NCBI GenBank assembly: GCA_003427395.1
Contig: BFEA01000965.1
Span: forward strand, 299,115 to 334,020
Direction of reading: 5' to 3'
Source: Chara braunii
Taxonomy: Eukaryota; Streptophyta; Charophyceae; Charales; Characeae
Length of the DNA: 34,906 nucleotides
The translations under genes were made by a program, and so were the position numbers. The first letter of the stretch is position 1. Every line of letters begins with the position of its first letter. The notes below the pieces were generated by a model that saw only the letters and a list, made by a program, of their open reading frames with translations, was not told the origin of the DNA and did no database searches. Of this stretch, positions 1 to 7,995 are shown piece after piece.

Positions 1-547
1 GGTGACACACGGGGATGGGTGCAGCCGGCGCTCAACCTGTCATCCACATGGCCGCCCTTGTACGTAAGAGGTCATGAACAGGCGGAGCTTTCCTTCCTTA
101 CTTCTTTCCTTTTTTGTTGTCTTTTTCCGCCTTTGGGCTCCGATACACAGTGTAGCTTGGCCGGGTATCAGCAGCCTGTTTCTTTGTCTGCCCCGATGCG
201 GACCTACTGTATGGTTCCGTTTTTTTCCTATGGATATGGTAGAATTTGTTCTGGTAACTTTGTCTGCGTCCCGGTTGGTTTTGTCCTGTTGTTCGTCGGT
301 CTACTTGGGATGCATAGTGGTGCTTTCATGTGGGACTAGTCATCCAGGTTCTTTTTTATTTTGGCATCCTGGTTGGTTGTTTCCGGTTGTTCGGCCTGTG
401 CATTTGGGGACGGTGCTTTTATGTGGGAATCGTCATCTGGGATTGTGCAAGTGGGTCAATATGACACACGGGGGTGGGGGCAGCCACCGCTCAACTTGCA
501 TCCACGTGGGCGGCCTTGTACGCAAGAGGTTCTGAACAGGGGGAGTT
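1..547. repeat. Direct repeat pair (about 90 bp) flanking a 94-bp tandem duplication
   Basis: Positions 1-95 and 461-547 share the same sequence: GACACACGGGG..GGG.GCAGCC, then CGCTCAACYTG, CATCCACRTGG, CTTGTACG.AAGAGG and GAACAGG. Between them, 271-349 and 365-443 are a second, diverged tandem pair, recognisable by GGTGCTTTYATGTGGGA followed by GTCATCYRGG. A 153-codon open frame crosses 74-535. It is T-rich, has no recognisable domain and simply runs through the repeats, so I do not call it a gene. The left edge may be truncated by the window start. Confidence 0.75.
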
Positions 548-655
548 GTAAGGAAAAAGAAAAAAAAACGAATTCATTTCTTTCTGTTTTTTATTCGTTT
601 TTGCGCTCTGATATTCTTGTGACAATATTTATATAATATACATATATCGTCAATA

Positions 656-771
656 CATATTGTCACATATCTGTCAACTGCGATAAATGGCACCTCTGTG
701 AAGTCACTCGAGGCATATTGTCACATATCTGTCAACTGCGATAAATGGCACCTCTGTGAAGTCACTCGAGG
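656..771. repeat. Exact 58-bp tandem duplication
   Basis: Two adjacent copies of a 58-bp unit beginning CATATTGTCACATATCTG and ending AGTCACTCGAGG lie at 656-713 and 714-771. By eye they are identical, which indicates a recent slippage or unequal-exchange event, or an assembly duplication. The flank 772-982 shows no recognisable feature. Confidence 0.9.
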
Positions 772-982
772 ATTCTGGGCCGCAGGAAAACGCTCTTGTG
801 AGCCTCCGGGCACGCAGTGCAGCAATTCTACCTCTCCTCCAAACTGCTGGTCATGAACTGTTGAGGTAATGCGTACTATTGATGAATGAATGAGTCGGTG
901 ACACTGCAACGAAGGTCTGTGACAGTCCGCTGTTTCTTGTCATTTTCTCCATTTCTGCCGACGGTTCACTAAGCGGTTCTCT

Positions 983-1406
983 CTGTGACTGTATACATAG
1001 TCACAGAACTGTAAACCAAGAGCAGGAGGGGGGAAAGAGGGAGAGGAAGCAAAAAGAAACGAGTCCATCATTGTTTGAATTTATACTTCGTTTCCTTCCT
1101 TCTTTTTCACTTTTTGCCGCTGCGTTTTTACTCTTGCGTTTTAGTTTTTTTATTTGGGCAAGGTTGCCCACGCTCATTCAGTTCAGCATCGGTTCTCTGT
1201 GACTGTATACATAGTCACAGAATTGTAAACCAAGAGCAGGAGGGGGGAAAGAGGGAGAGGAAGCAAAAAGAAACGAGATCATCATTGCTTGAATTTATAC
1301 TTCGTTTCCTTCCTTCTTTTTCACTTTTTGCCTGCTGCGTTTTTACTCTTGCGTTTTAGTTTTTTTATTTGCGCAAGGTTGCCCACGCTCATTCAGTTCA
1401 GCATCA
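983..1406. repeat. Two tandem copies of a 214-bp unit that starts with a short palindrome
   Basis: Each unit starts with an inverted repeat, CTGTGACT..AGTCACAG, around GTATACAT (983-1006 and 1197-1220). It runs through a purine-rich tract (GGAGGGGGGAAAGAGGGAG) and a pyrimidine-rich tract and ends GCTCATTCAGTTCAGCATC. The copies differ by only a few substitutions and a one-base indel. An open frame at 1075-1359 is only a read through the T-rich part. The start palindrome could mark an element terminus, but only one end is visible. Confidence 0.85.
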
Positions 1407-1483
1407 AGTGCCTACACGCCCGTCTGCTTCCTGCACAGACACTCGCAACCCACTTTTAGACGACTGAGACAGGAAATCAAGCA

Positions 1484-1990
1484 AGGACAGGGAGAAGCAG
1501 AAGGAGAACGTGTGAGAGACCGGGCGATGAATTGTCTAATGATGCAGCGATGCTCACCCGCAGCATCCGTTTGCCTTCCTTCCGTATTTGCTGTGAAGGC
1601 TGCTCTAACCCTAGTACCTTTGCCGCTTGGAAAAAAGCGGGCCTCGGGTAGGCATCCGACCTTTTCGGAGGCCGAAACGAAATGACGGCCGCCGATCAGA
1701 TTTATCAATGGCAGTCGTCGTTGCGCCCGACCTCCGAAAATTCAGGCAATTGGGAAAACAGCCAGTTTTCCCTATTTTACCACGCGGGTAAGGTACTAGT
1801 GGTACTTCTCACACATTCTCCTGCTGCTTCTCCGAGGACAGGGAGAAGCAGCAGGAGAATGTGTCAGAAGTAGGGGTTAAGGGTTAAAGTAGCCTTCCAG
1901 CAAATACGGAAGGAAGGAAAGTGAATGCTGCCGGTGAGCGTCACTGCATCATCAGTCACCGCACCGGCCGGCAGAGACCGAGCACGGAAC
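1484..1990. mobile_element. Foldback (inverted-repeat) element with a nested hairpin
   Basis: Arm 1541-1617 (GATGCAGCGATGCTCACCCG, then CCTTCCTTCCGTATTTGCTG) is the imperfect reverse complement of 1873-1952 (CAGCAAATACGGAAGGAAGG, then GGTGAGCG.CACTGCATC). Weaker pairing continues outward to about 1490 and 1990. Inside the spacer lies a much tighter hairpin at 1804-1871. A diverged third copy of that hairpin arm sits at 1491-1519 (GGAGAAGCAG.AGGAGAA). No transposase frame is present. The architecture fits a non-autonomous foldback or MITE-like DNA element; the superfamily cannot be told. Confidence 0.7.
1804..1871. repeat. Near-perfect 30-bp stem, 8-nt loop hairpin
   Basis: Arm 1804-1833 (ACTTCTCACACATTCTCC..) and arm 1842-1871 (..GGAGAATGTGTCAGAAGT) pair over 30 bases with a single mismatch, around the loop GAGGACAG. 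It is nested inside the larger foldback at 1484-1990. Such symmetry points to recent formation or to selection for the structure, either as a small-RNA source or as a recombination product. Confidence 0.85.
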
Positions 1991-2140
1991 ACATTCACAA
2001 TCGATGGCACACCCCGGTCATTAGCAAAGAAGGACAAAAGTAGAGGCCTTCACTCAAGAAAAAGTGGGGAAAACAAAGAGGATTCCACGGCAGGAGAGCA
2101 CACATTCATCATACTTTCCCACACGGTAAATTTGGCATGC
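1991..2140. other. Unannotated spacer
   Basis: No coding frame, repeat or RNA signature is recognised between the foldback and the long hairpin. Confidence 0.5.
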
Positions 2141-2143
2141 GAT

Positions 2144-2289
2144 GGACCTCGCTCCAGTACACAACACTCTACAGGCATTTGGACGTTTTCTGGACCAGAT
2201 GCATTCGGACGAGTGCAACACTTTGAATGTATCGGGTCCAGAAAGCGTCGAGATGCATGGAGAGTGTTATGTAGTGGAGCGAGGCCCTA
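2144..2289. repeat. About 146-nt long imperfect hairpin (MITE or small-RNA-precursor-like)
   Basis: Arm 2144-2210 begins GGACCTCGCTCC and includes TTCTGGACC. Arm 2222-2289 includes GGTCCAGAAAGCGTCGAGA and ends GGAGCGAGGCCC. They pair along about 65 bases around a loop of roughly a dozen bases. Conserved paired blocks include CCTCGCTCC/GGAGCGAGG, AACACTCT/AGAGTGTT and TTCTGGACC/GGTCCAGAA. The distal sequence GGAGCGAGGCCCTA recurs at about 5558-5573, so the element is part of a dispersed family. Overlapping open frames (2142-2402 and 2169-2369) are by-products of the symmetry. Confidence 0.75.
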
Positions 2290-2411
2290 TGTCTAGATCG
2301 CCAGCTCCGCCTATGATGAGCAGACCGGCTGAGAGAGAATGTACCCACGTGCTGTCTGAGATATGGCAAAATACACGGATCGCGCTCGCGGCGAGACTTT
2401 AGGGATGCTGT

Positions 2412-2502
2412 CTACCTTCTTCACCCAGATAGATCGCTGCATCTGGACTGAACATTGCCTCAAGTACAGCTATAATGACCGGGCTTCTATTCGGGTGAAG
2501 GC
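2412..2502. repeat. Hairpin family copy 1
   Basis: Arm 2412-2446 (CTACCTTCTTCACCC start) pairs imperfectly with 2463-2502 (AGTACAGCTATAATGACCGG, then GGGTGAAGG). The 3' arm shares TACAGCTATAATGACCG with the copy at 5840-5884 and TACAGCTAT.ATGAC with the copy at 6597-6641, while the 5' arms share CTACC.TCTTC.CCC. Confidence 0.7.
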
Positions 2503-2640
2503 GCCAGTCCCTCACTACAAATGGAGACCGGACGATTTCACCCAGGCAATCAACCAATGGTCTCACCCTGCCCTGCATCGGCCACACTAGTTATGGACCA
2601 AAGACTCAACCCTTTAGCCCTTTAAGCAGATTCCATCCCA

Positions 2641-3327
2641 GATTTAGACCTAGACTAACCCCCTTAGACCCTAGATTTAGACCTACACTGGCCAGTAATT
2701 TTAGTTAGACCTGGACTAACCCCTGGTCTTAGACCTAGAGTCACCCCTAGTTTTAGACCTAGATTGCTACTCTTAGACCCTAGATTTAGACCTAGACTGA
2801 ACCCTAGGCATTTTTTTTTTTTTAATTTTATTTTTTTTTTACAAAAAGAGAAATCCTTTATTATAGTCCAAATTGAGGAACCCTAGTTTTAGATCTGGAC
2901 TAAACCTTAGTCTTAGACCTAGAGTGACCGGTAATTTTAGACCTAGACTAACCAACTTAGACCCTAGATTTAGACCTAGACTGACCCCTAGTTTTGGACC
3001 TAGATTGACCCCTAGATTGAGACCTAGACAACCTCGTACTCTGAGACTCAGCGCGACGCCTAGTTTTAGACCTAGACTAACACCCCCTTAGACCCTAGAT
3101 TTTAAGACCTACGGCGGCTCTGTCGACCTTCTCATTATCATTATCGAGGGAGGCCGATCCCGTGATTGCATAGACTGACCACTAGTTTTGGACCTAGACT
3201 AACCCCTAGTTTTAGACCTAGACTAACCCCCTTCGACCCCCGATTTGAACCTAGATTGACCTCTAGTTTTCGACCTAGACTAACCCCTAGTTTTAGACCT
3301 AGACTAACCCCTATTCTTAGACCTATC
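2641..3327. repeat. Telomere-like degenerate minisatellite (about 23-24 bp unit)
   Basis: A long tandem array of CCCTAGTTTTAGACCTAGACT-type units occupies 2641-2810, 2876-3109 and 3172-3327. The units combine CCCTAG/CCCTTAGA and TTTAGACC blocks that look like degenerate relatives of the plant telomere repeat. The array is broken by a T-rich insertion (2811-2875) and by about 60 bp of unrelated sequence (3110-3171). Open frames at 2873-3091 and 3166-3471 encode repeated F-R-P-R-L-T peptides. They reflect the 24-base period rather than a gene. An interstitial telomere-derived satellite is possible; a true telomere is not supported. Confidence 0.85.
2811..2875 (-). mobile_element. Short retrotransposed 3' end with poly(A) signal, inside the minisatellite
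   Basis: Read on the minus strand, this insert has AATAAA followed about 18 bases later by an A-rich tail, the layout of a polyadenylated transcript end. It splits the surrounding minisatellite. The bases after the hexamer (AATAAAGGATTTCTCTTTTT) resemble the plus-strand sequence at 15626 (AATAAAAGGATTGTCTCTTT). Both may come from the same element's 3' end. Confidence 0.5.
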
Positions 3328-3640
3328 CAGGCTTTTTCTCACCGGCTACTTGATGAAGACGCACCACATTCCATCCCTTGCTTGTTATGTGAGAAAGCCA
3401 ACGCAGAATTCTCATGGGGATGGGGCGAGAGGCTGAGCCCTCGTAGAAAACAACCTGAGCTATCCTCCTGAGTATTGACATTTCATCCACCATAAATCAA
3501 GCACGACCATTCACGATGAATCTTGCTCGCAGGCGTCAGTTTAACCTTAGTCATAACTGGGCCAGCGTTCGACGGACCTTTGGCATAGCTCCGGCACGGG
3601 TTTTGCAACTTCATGCCCAGGTCACGCGCAGCTCATGCAG
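3328..3640. other. Spacer with no recognised gene
   Basis: The stretch between the two minisatellites has no recognisable coding or RNA feature. Its last part (about 3560-3640) contains degenerate GCACAGG/GGCGC-like blocks that may be decayed units of the following 31-bp array. Confidence 0.4.
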
Positions 3641-3915
3641 CTTCCGCGCAGGCTCGGCGCAGCCGATCAAGCTTCCGCACAGGTGCGGCGCACCTGATCG
3701 ATCTTCCGCACAGGTCCGGCGCACCTGATCGATTTTCCGCACAGGTCCGGCGCACCTGATCGATCTTCCGCACAGGTCCGGTGCACCTGATCGATCTTCC
3801 GCACAGGTTCGGCATTGCTCATCTAGCTTTGGCACAGGTTCGGCGCCGCAGCTGATCAAGCTCCCGCACGGGTTCGGCTGAGCTGATCTAGCTTCAGCAC
3901 AGAGGTTCGACGGTC
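3641..3915. repeat. 31-bp GC-rich minisatellite, about 8.5 units
   Basis: Units start at 3641, 3672, 3703, 3734, 3765, 3796, 3827 and 3861, with a partial unit from 3892. The core is CTTCCGCACAGGTYCGGCGC followed by ACCTGATCGAT. The central units are nearly identical, whereas the outer ones are diverged, as expected when unequal exchange homogenises the middle. Because 31 is not a multiple of three, minus-strand frames across it (3611-3859 and 3633-3815) cycle through three peptides. They are artefacts. Confidence 0.92.
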
Positions 3916-4200
3916 CTTGTGCAATTCAGGTGGACGTTCGTTCTAGACTTGACGCAGGCCTAGCATAGCTTTCGATCGACGATAGATTCGGAACGGAATA
4001 AGTAACGAACCGCTTGAGGACAGCTTGTTGATCGTTTCCAAAAGTGAATACAGCACAGACCGCATTGCATTTCAGCTACCGTGTGTGAAGATGAGGTACC
4101 CTTGGTGGCAACAGGACCGCGAGGCACGTTACCATCAAACTCACGCACCGATCCAACTGGTAATAGGAGACAAGCACGAGGATTTCCTGTGCTCCCCCAC

Positions 4201-4205
<5 letters not shown>

Positions 4206-4291
<86 letters not shown>

Positions 4292-4438
4292 TCATAATAA
4301 TAATAATAATAATAATAATAGTAAAATTTAAAAAAAATACATATCGATATCAAACGCGCTCGCCCCGGCGCCGATCGACCCAGTAAGTGACACAAGGTGA
4401 CGATAAGGGTGACTCTCTCTCTCTCTCTCTCTCACTCA

Positions 4439-4490
<52 letters not shown>

Positions 4491-4593
4491 TATATATAAT
4501 ATTTGTAAAAATTTAAAAACATAAATATCGACATCAAACGCGCTCGGCCCGGCGCCGATCAACCCAATAAGTGACACAAGGTGACGATAAGGG

Positions 4594-4662
<69 letters not shown>
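4206..4662. repeat. Compound microsatellite block (TC)n(AC)n(AAT)n, tandemly duplicated
   Basis: The block contains (TC)n at about 4206-4256, (AC)n to 4289, (AAT)n 4293-4320, (TC)n and (AC)n at about 4412-4488, and (TC)n at about 4597-4662. The intervening unique piece occurs twice (4321-4412 and 4505-4597), sharing CAAACGCGCTCG, CCCGGCGCCGATC and GTGACACAAGGTGACGATAAG. A unit of about 185 bp has therefore been duplicated with its microsatellite. Ser-Leu or Arg-Glu peptides on both strands here are not genes. Confidence 0.95.
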
Positions 4663-4668
<6 letters not shown>

Positions 4669-5311
4669 GTGTGTGTATGGGGTGGGGGCCGAGGGGAGAG
4701 GTTATGTGCGTGTGAATCTCTGTGGGTACTCTAGCGCGTCGGCGTTAGCGTTGCATTGGTGGATTGTTGCACTAGCATCGGTAGGGAGGGGGCAACAAGT
4801 TACATCGAGCGGCTGTGATTGGCGGTACGGCGATCTGAGGGTGTGAAATCCTTGCCATGGTCCATGGACACGAGAGCCAACAAGGTGGATGATTCCTTCT
4901 CTTAGTTACTACCGATATGATCAGTGGCATCCAAGGCATCAATAAAAACAAAGAACCTACAGACACGCTCTGAAAACGAAGAGCGATGTCCCATGAGTGG
5001 CTACTAGGTTTGGCATGGCTGCGAGTACATTTTCTTCTCTTTTCCCTTTTCCTTTACATTCCTTCACAAGCAAATACATAGATGCGCCATATCGCATCCC
5101 TACAGGACCGCAATTGCCGAGAGTCCATCGAGAGACAGAATACGCCAACAACAAAAAGAAAGGCGGACTGTAACAGGCTGTTTCGTGGAAATCTCACCGA
5201 CTTCAAAACGTATAATACCCTCAACGATCATTGGGTTCCGTCCAAAATCACGCTCGTGGAAAAAGAAGGGGGGGTGGGCGGGAGGAAGCGAATGAGGGGG
5301 AAGGGGAGAAA
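4663..5311. other. Unassigned unique sequence
   Basis: No protein family, RNA or repeat is recognised. It begins G/T-rich immediately after the microsatellite and becomes purine-rich toward 5260-5311. Short open frames on both strands look random. Confidence 0.4.
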
Positions 5312-5330
5312 GGGGGGGGGGGGGGGGGGG
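5312..5330. repeat. Poly(G) tract in a purine-rich stretch
   Basis: A run of about 19 G sits inside a G/A-rich segment (5262-5360). A poly(C) run occurs at 5972-5985. Such homopolymers are error-prone in sequencing, so their lengths are uncertain. Confidence 0.9.
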
Positions 5331-5775
5331 AGGGAGAGGCCGGGGGGCAGGGCAGGGCGGTGAATAAACGGATCAGAAACACGAGAACTACTTCATTATC
5401 ATCGAATCCGCTGACATAAGGAGGCAAGCTTGGTATATGGCCCTCGGCCCACCACTCACCAAACGTGGAAAATGAGGATGAATCTTCGTCAAGAAACATG
5501 GACAGATACAGATACGGCGCCGTAATTTTTGCCTTTTTTTGTGCATGTGGTGAGTGGCGGAGCGAGGCCCTAACTGATCGGCTGGGAATCGCATCTGAAT
5601 CGAAAGATCCAGTACATACATAGAGACAAGATTTCGCCCGAATGCCACCCACGCTTATGGTCCGCGAAAGGTCTGTATCGACGGTCAACCAGCCTAAATT
5701 GCACACACATTGTGAATATGGAAATCTGCGATGTTCTATTCCTCACAGTATATTTTACTTCAATCGTGGCCGTCA

Positions 5776-5884
5776 CTACCTTCTTCCCCCGAATACAACG
5801 TACGGTCGTTATTGCTGTATTTGGGGTTATCTTTCAGTCTAAATACAGCTATAATGACCGTACATTGTATTCCAGGGAAGGTAG
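5776..5884. repeat. Hairpin family copy 2 (best preserved)
   Basis: Arm 5776-5822 (CTACCTTC start, then GAATACAACGTACGGTC, then GCTGTATTT) is the reverse complement of 5840-5884 (AAATACAGC, then GACCGTACATTGTATTC, then GAAGGTAG) with few mismatches. The loop is about 17 nt. It is the reference member of the family at 2412-2502 and 6544-6641. Open frames crossing 5642-6057 are reads of the arms. Confidence 0.85.
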
Positions 5885-6543
5885 ACTACTATAGGTATAT
5901 ATCACGAGTAAATTGTCGCCGGTCAGAATGCCATGGCCGTCGAAGTAGTAATTCACCCTTCAGTTCAACCTCCCCCCCCCCCCCCGACAAGACCGGGGGG
6001 ATGAGTTTCATTGACATTCGAAAAAAAACATATAAAATCTTCTTTGAGTCACCATAGAAACTACCAAAGATTGCAATAGGCTGAATGAAAGCTGTGGAAA
6101 AATATTTTTGGCTATAAAAAAATAAACATAACCCACAGAACTACCACTGAGAACGCCCATCCGTCCCGCCTATACACGGACGTAGTGCAGGAAGAAATCG
6201 TCCTGACCCTCGCCCCAAGCGCGCATGACCAGCCACCAACCAAATGCGAATGCGGTTTTGCATTCTACAAACTGCTCAGGCGGGGGGGGAATCCCTCTAT
6301 ACCCGCGTGATATGCCCTCGCTCCCCTTCTCACCAAGTGTGGAAACGATTTCAAAATGGCGCCTGTATCTTTCCAGCTTCTAGATGAACATACATGCACC
6401 ATTTTACACATCTGATGAGCAGTGCAGGCCCTGCAGGGAGATACCCATACGCTGCTCGCATTGCAACTGGTCAGCTGTCCGCCGTCAAGATGACAGATCA
6501 GTGAGGTGGAAAAACACTTGCCTCAAATATGAGATGCTGCTGC
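5885..6543. other. Diverged repeat-derived sequence
   Basis: No gene is recognised. Blocks such as CTCACCAA.YGTGGAAA (about 5455 and 6331) and GC.AGGCCCT (about 5563 and 6424) occur in the sequence preceding hairpin copies 2 and 3. The hairpins therefore appear to sit in a larger, decayed repeat of roughly 0.3-0.4 kb. Confidence 0.4.
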
Positions 6544-6641
6544 TGCTACCATCTTCCCCCAAATCGAGCGTACATTCATTACCTCTGCATCTGGCCCAAA
6601 TACAGCTATCATGACAGTGCGTTCTATGCAGGACGGGTAGC
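6544..6641. repeat. Hairpin family copy 3
   Basis: The 5' arm 6544-6593 (GCTACCATCTTCCCCC start) and the 3' arm 6594-6641 (AAATACAGCTATCATGACAG, ending GGGTAGC) still pair but are more diverged than copy 2. The spacing and end motifs are the same. Confidence 0.65.
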
Positions 6642-6818
6642 GCATCACGCCGACCGATCCTTGCTAGGTCCCAGGACAAGACTCTGTATTGGACAGCAAT
6701 GTTCACGTCCATTCCACACGTACCTGCGCTCGTCGAGACCCCTCCTCCTCCATTGCTTGAACTCCCCGCGGTCGGAGGGAACGGCAGGCGATTGTTCCCC
6801 ACCGGTGATGCAATCATC

Positions 6819-6848
6819 TTGAATTTTGCACGACGAGGGGCATCAATC

Positions 6849-6930
<82 letters not shown>

Positions 6931-6961
6931 CTTGAGTTTTGCGCGACGAGGAGCATCAATC

Positions 6962-6998
<37 letters not shown>
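6819..6998. repeat. Duplicated (TC)n microsatellite with a shared 33-bp leader
   Basis: The leader at 6819-6851 and again at 6932-6964 (TTGARTTTTGCRCGACGAGG, then GCATCAATCGTC) precedes (TC)n runs at about 6849-6928 and 6962-6996. The period is about 113 bp. As at 4206-4662, the microsatellite and its flank were duplicated together. Confidence 0.92.
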
Positions 6999-7003
<5 letters not shown>

Positions 7004-7992
7004 CGCCTGTTCACCTGTTCGCCTGTCCGACGAGCTCAGACTGTCCGAGAACGGAGCCACGCAAACATACTGCCAACTTGATGGGATTGTGGGGATGGGC
7101 CCAAACCGATCAACCACTGGCCGGATTGCTGTGCAAAAGGGGAGAGATGGACATGATGTCGTCCGGGCCGGGACAAAGATAACCTTCTTCGTTCTCAAAT
7201 GAAATAAAACCTGTCAACCCGTAAACCCGTGAGCCCGTAAGCCCAAGTCGCCAGAGTCGGCACTTCCCTGTGCTCGATGCTCCCAAAAGCTCGATTCCCT
7301 CTTCTCCCGCCCAATTGCCGATCAGTTTTCGCGCGTCACATGTCACAATTTCGCCCTATGTCACCGTTCTCAATTTTGCCCCTCGTCGCATGTCTCAATT
7401 TTGCCCTACGCTCGACGCGACTTCGATTTCGCGCCAAAACTCTACTCCATCACCCGACCGCCTCCGTCCACCCTCCGGCCTACACGTGCAGCACAATGCT
7501 ACAGCATCTTTGCCCCTCCTCTCAGTGCATGTGGGGATGTCAGGGAAAACCGGAAAAGCAAAATGGCGCGAGATCCCCGCGCGAGGACCTTCGCATCTCC
7601 GCTTCTCCGGTTTCTGTCCGACGTGGTTACACCTCGACAATCAGTTGTTTTGAACCTAACCTATGCGCAATTACCGGCGGCATCCTGGCCCTCTACATTC
7701 ACATGAAGTCCCCGGCTACGTAAGCCTCGCCGCACTTTTCCGCCTTGTTCGTTCGCGCGCGGTGGTGAAAAGAATTTGACGGTCATCAAAGCTGATACAC
7801 ACTTCTGATCTGACGTTTCGATTTCGACGGCATTCACCAACCAGCTTCCGTCGGTGTAACAGAGGCGGGGCCCGAGAGACGCTGACCTGGCATGATATTC
7901 GCCAGACGTGCCAAGACGGACCTGACCTGGCTGCAGAGATCCCATTGCTTTCCTGCTTCGTTGACAGGCTGGCAGGCATAATGGAAGTAGAG
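6999..7992. other. Unassigned GC-moderate sequence
   Basis: Several overlapping short open frames exist, the longest 148 codons at 7277-7723, but none shows a domain, a consistent frame or a clear start context. Small degenerate repeats occur: CCCGTAA/CCCGTGAG at 7217-7241, and CAATTTYGCCC at about 7345-7410. I see no gene that I can support. Confidence 0.35.
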
Positions 7993-7995
7993 TAT

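Noticed and set aside
74-535. 153-codon plus-strand open frame
   Set aside because: It runs through direct and tandem repeats, is Cys/Phe/Leu-rich from T-rich DNA, and has no recognisable domain.
2641-3327. True telomere
   Set aside because: Units are 23-24 bp and degenerate, with no perfect (TTTAGGG)n run, and the array is internal.
3611-3859. Minus-strand frame with repeated R-C-A-G-P-V-R-K-I-D peptides
   Set aside because: It is the translation of a 31-bp minisatellite; since 31 is not divisible by 3, the peptide repeat is a frame cycle, not a designed protein repeat.
3641-3915. Possible CRISPR array
   Set aside because: Units are contiguous with no unique spacers, and the DNA is eukaryotic.
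4206-4662. Ser-Leu, Thr-His and Arg-Glu rich frames
   Set aside because: They are pure translations of TC/AC dinucleotide microsatellites.
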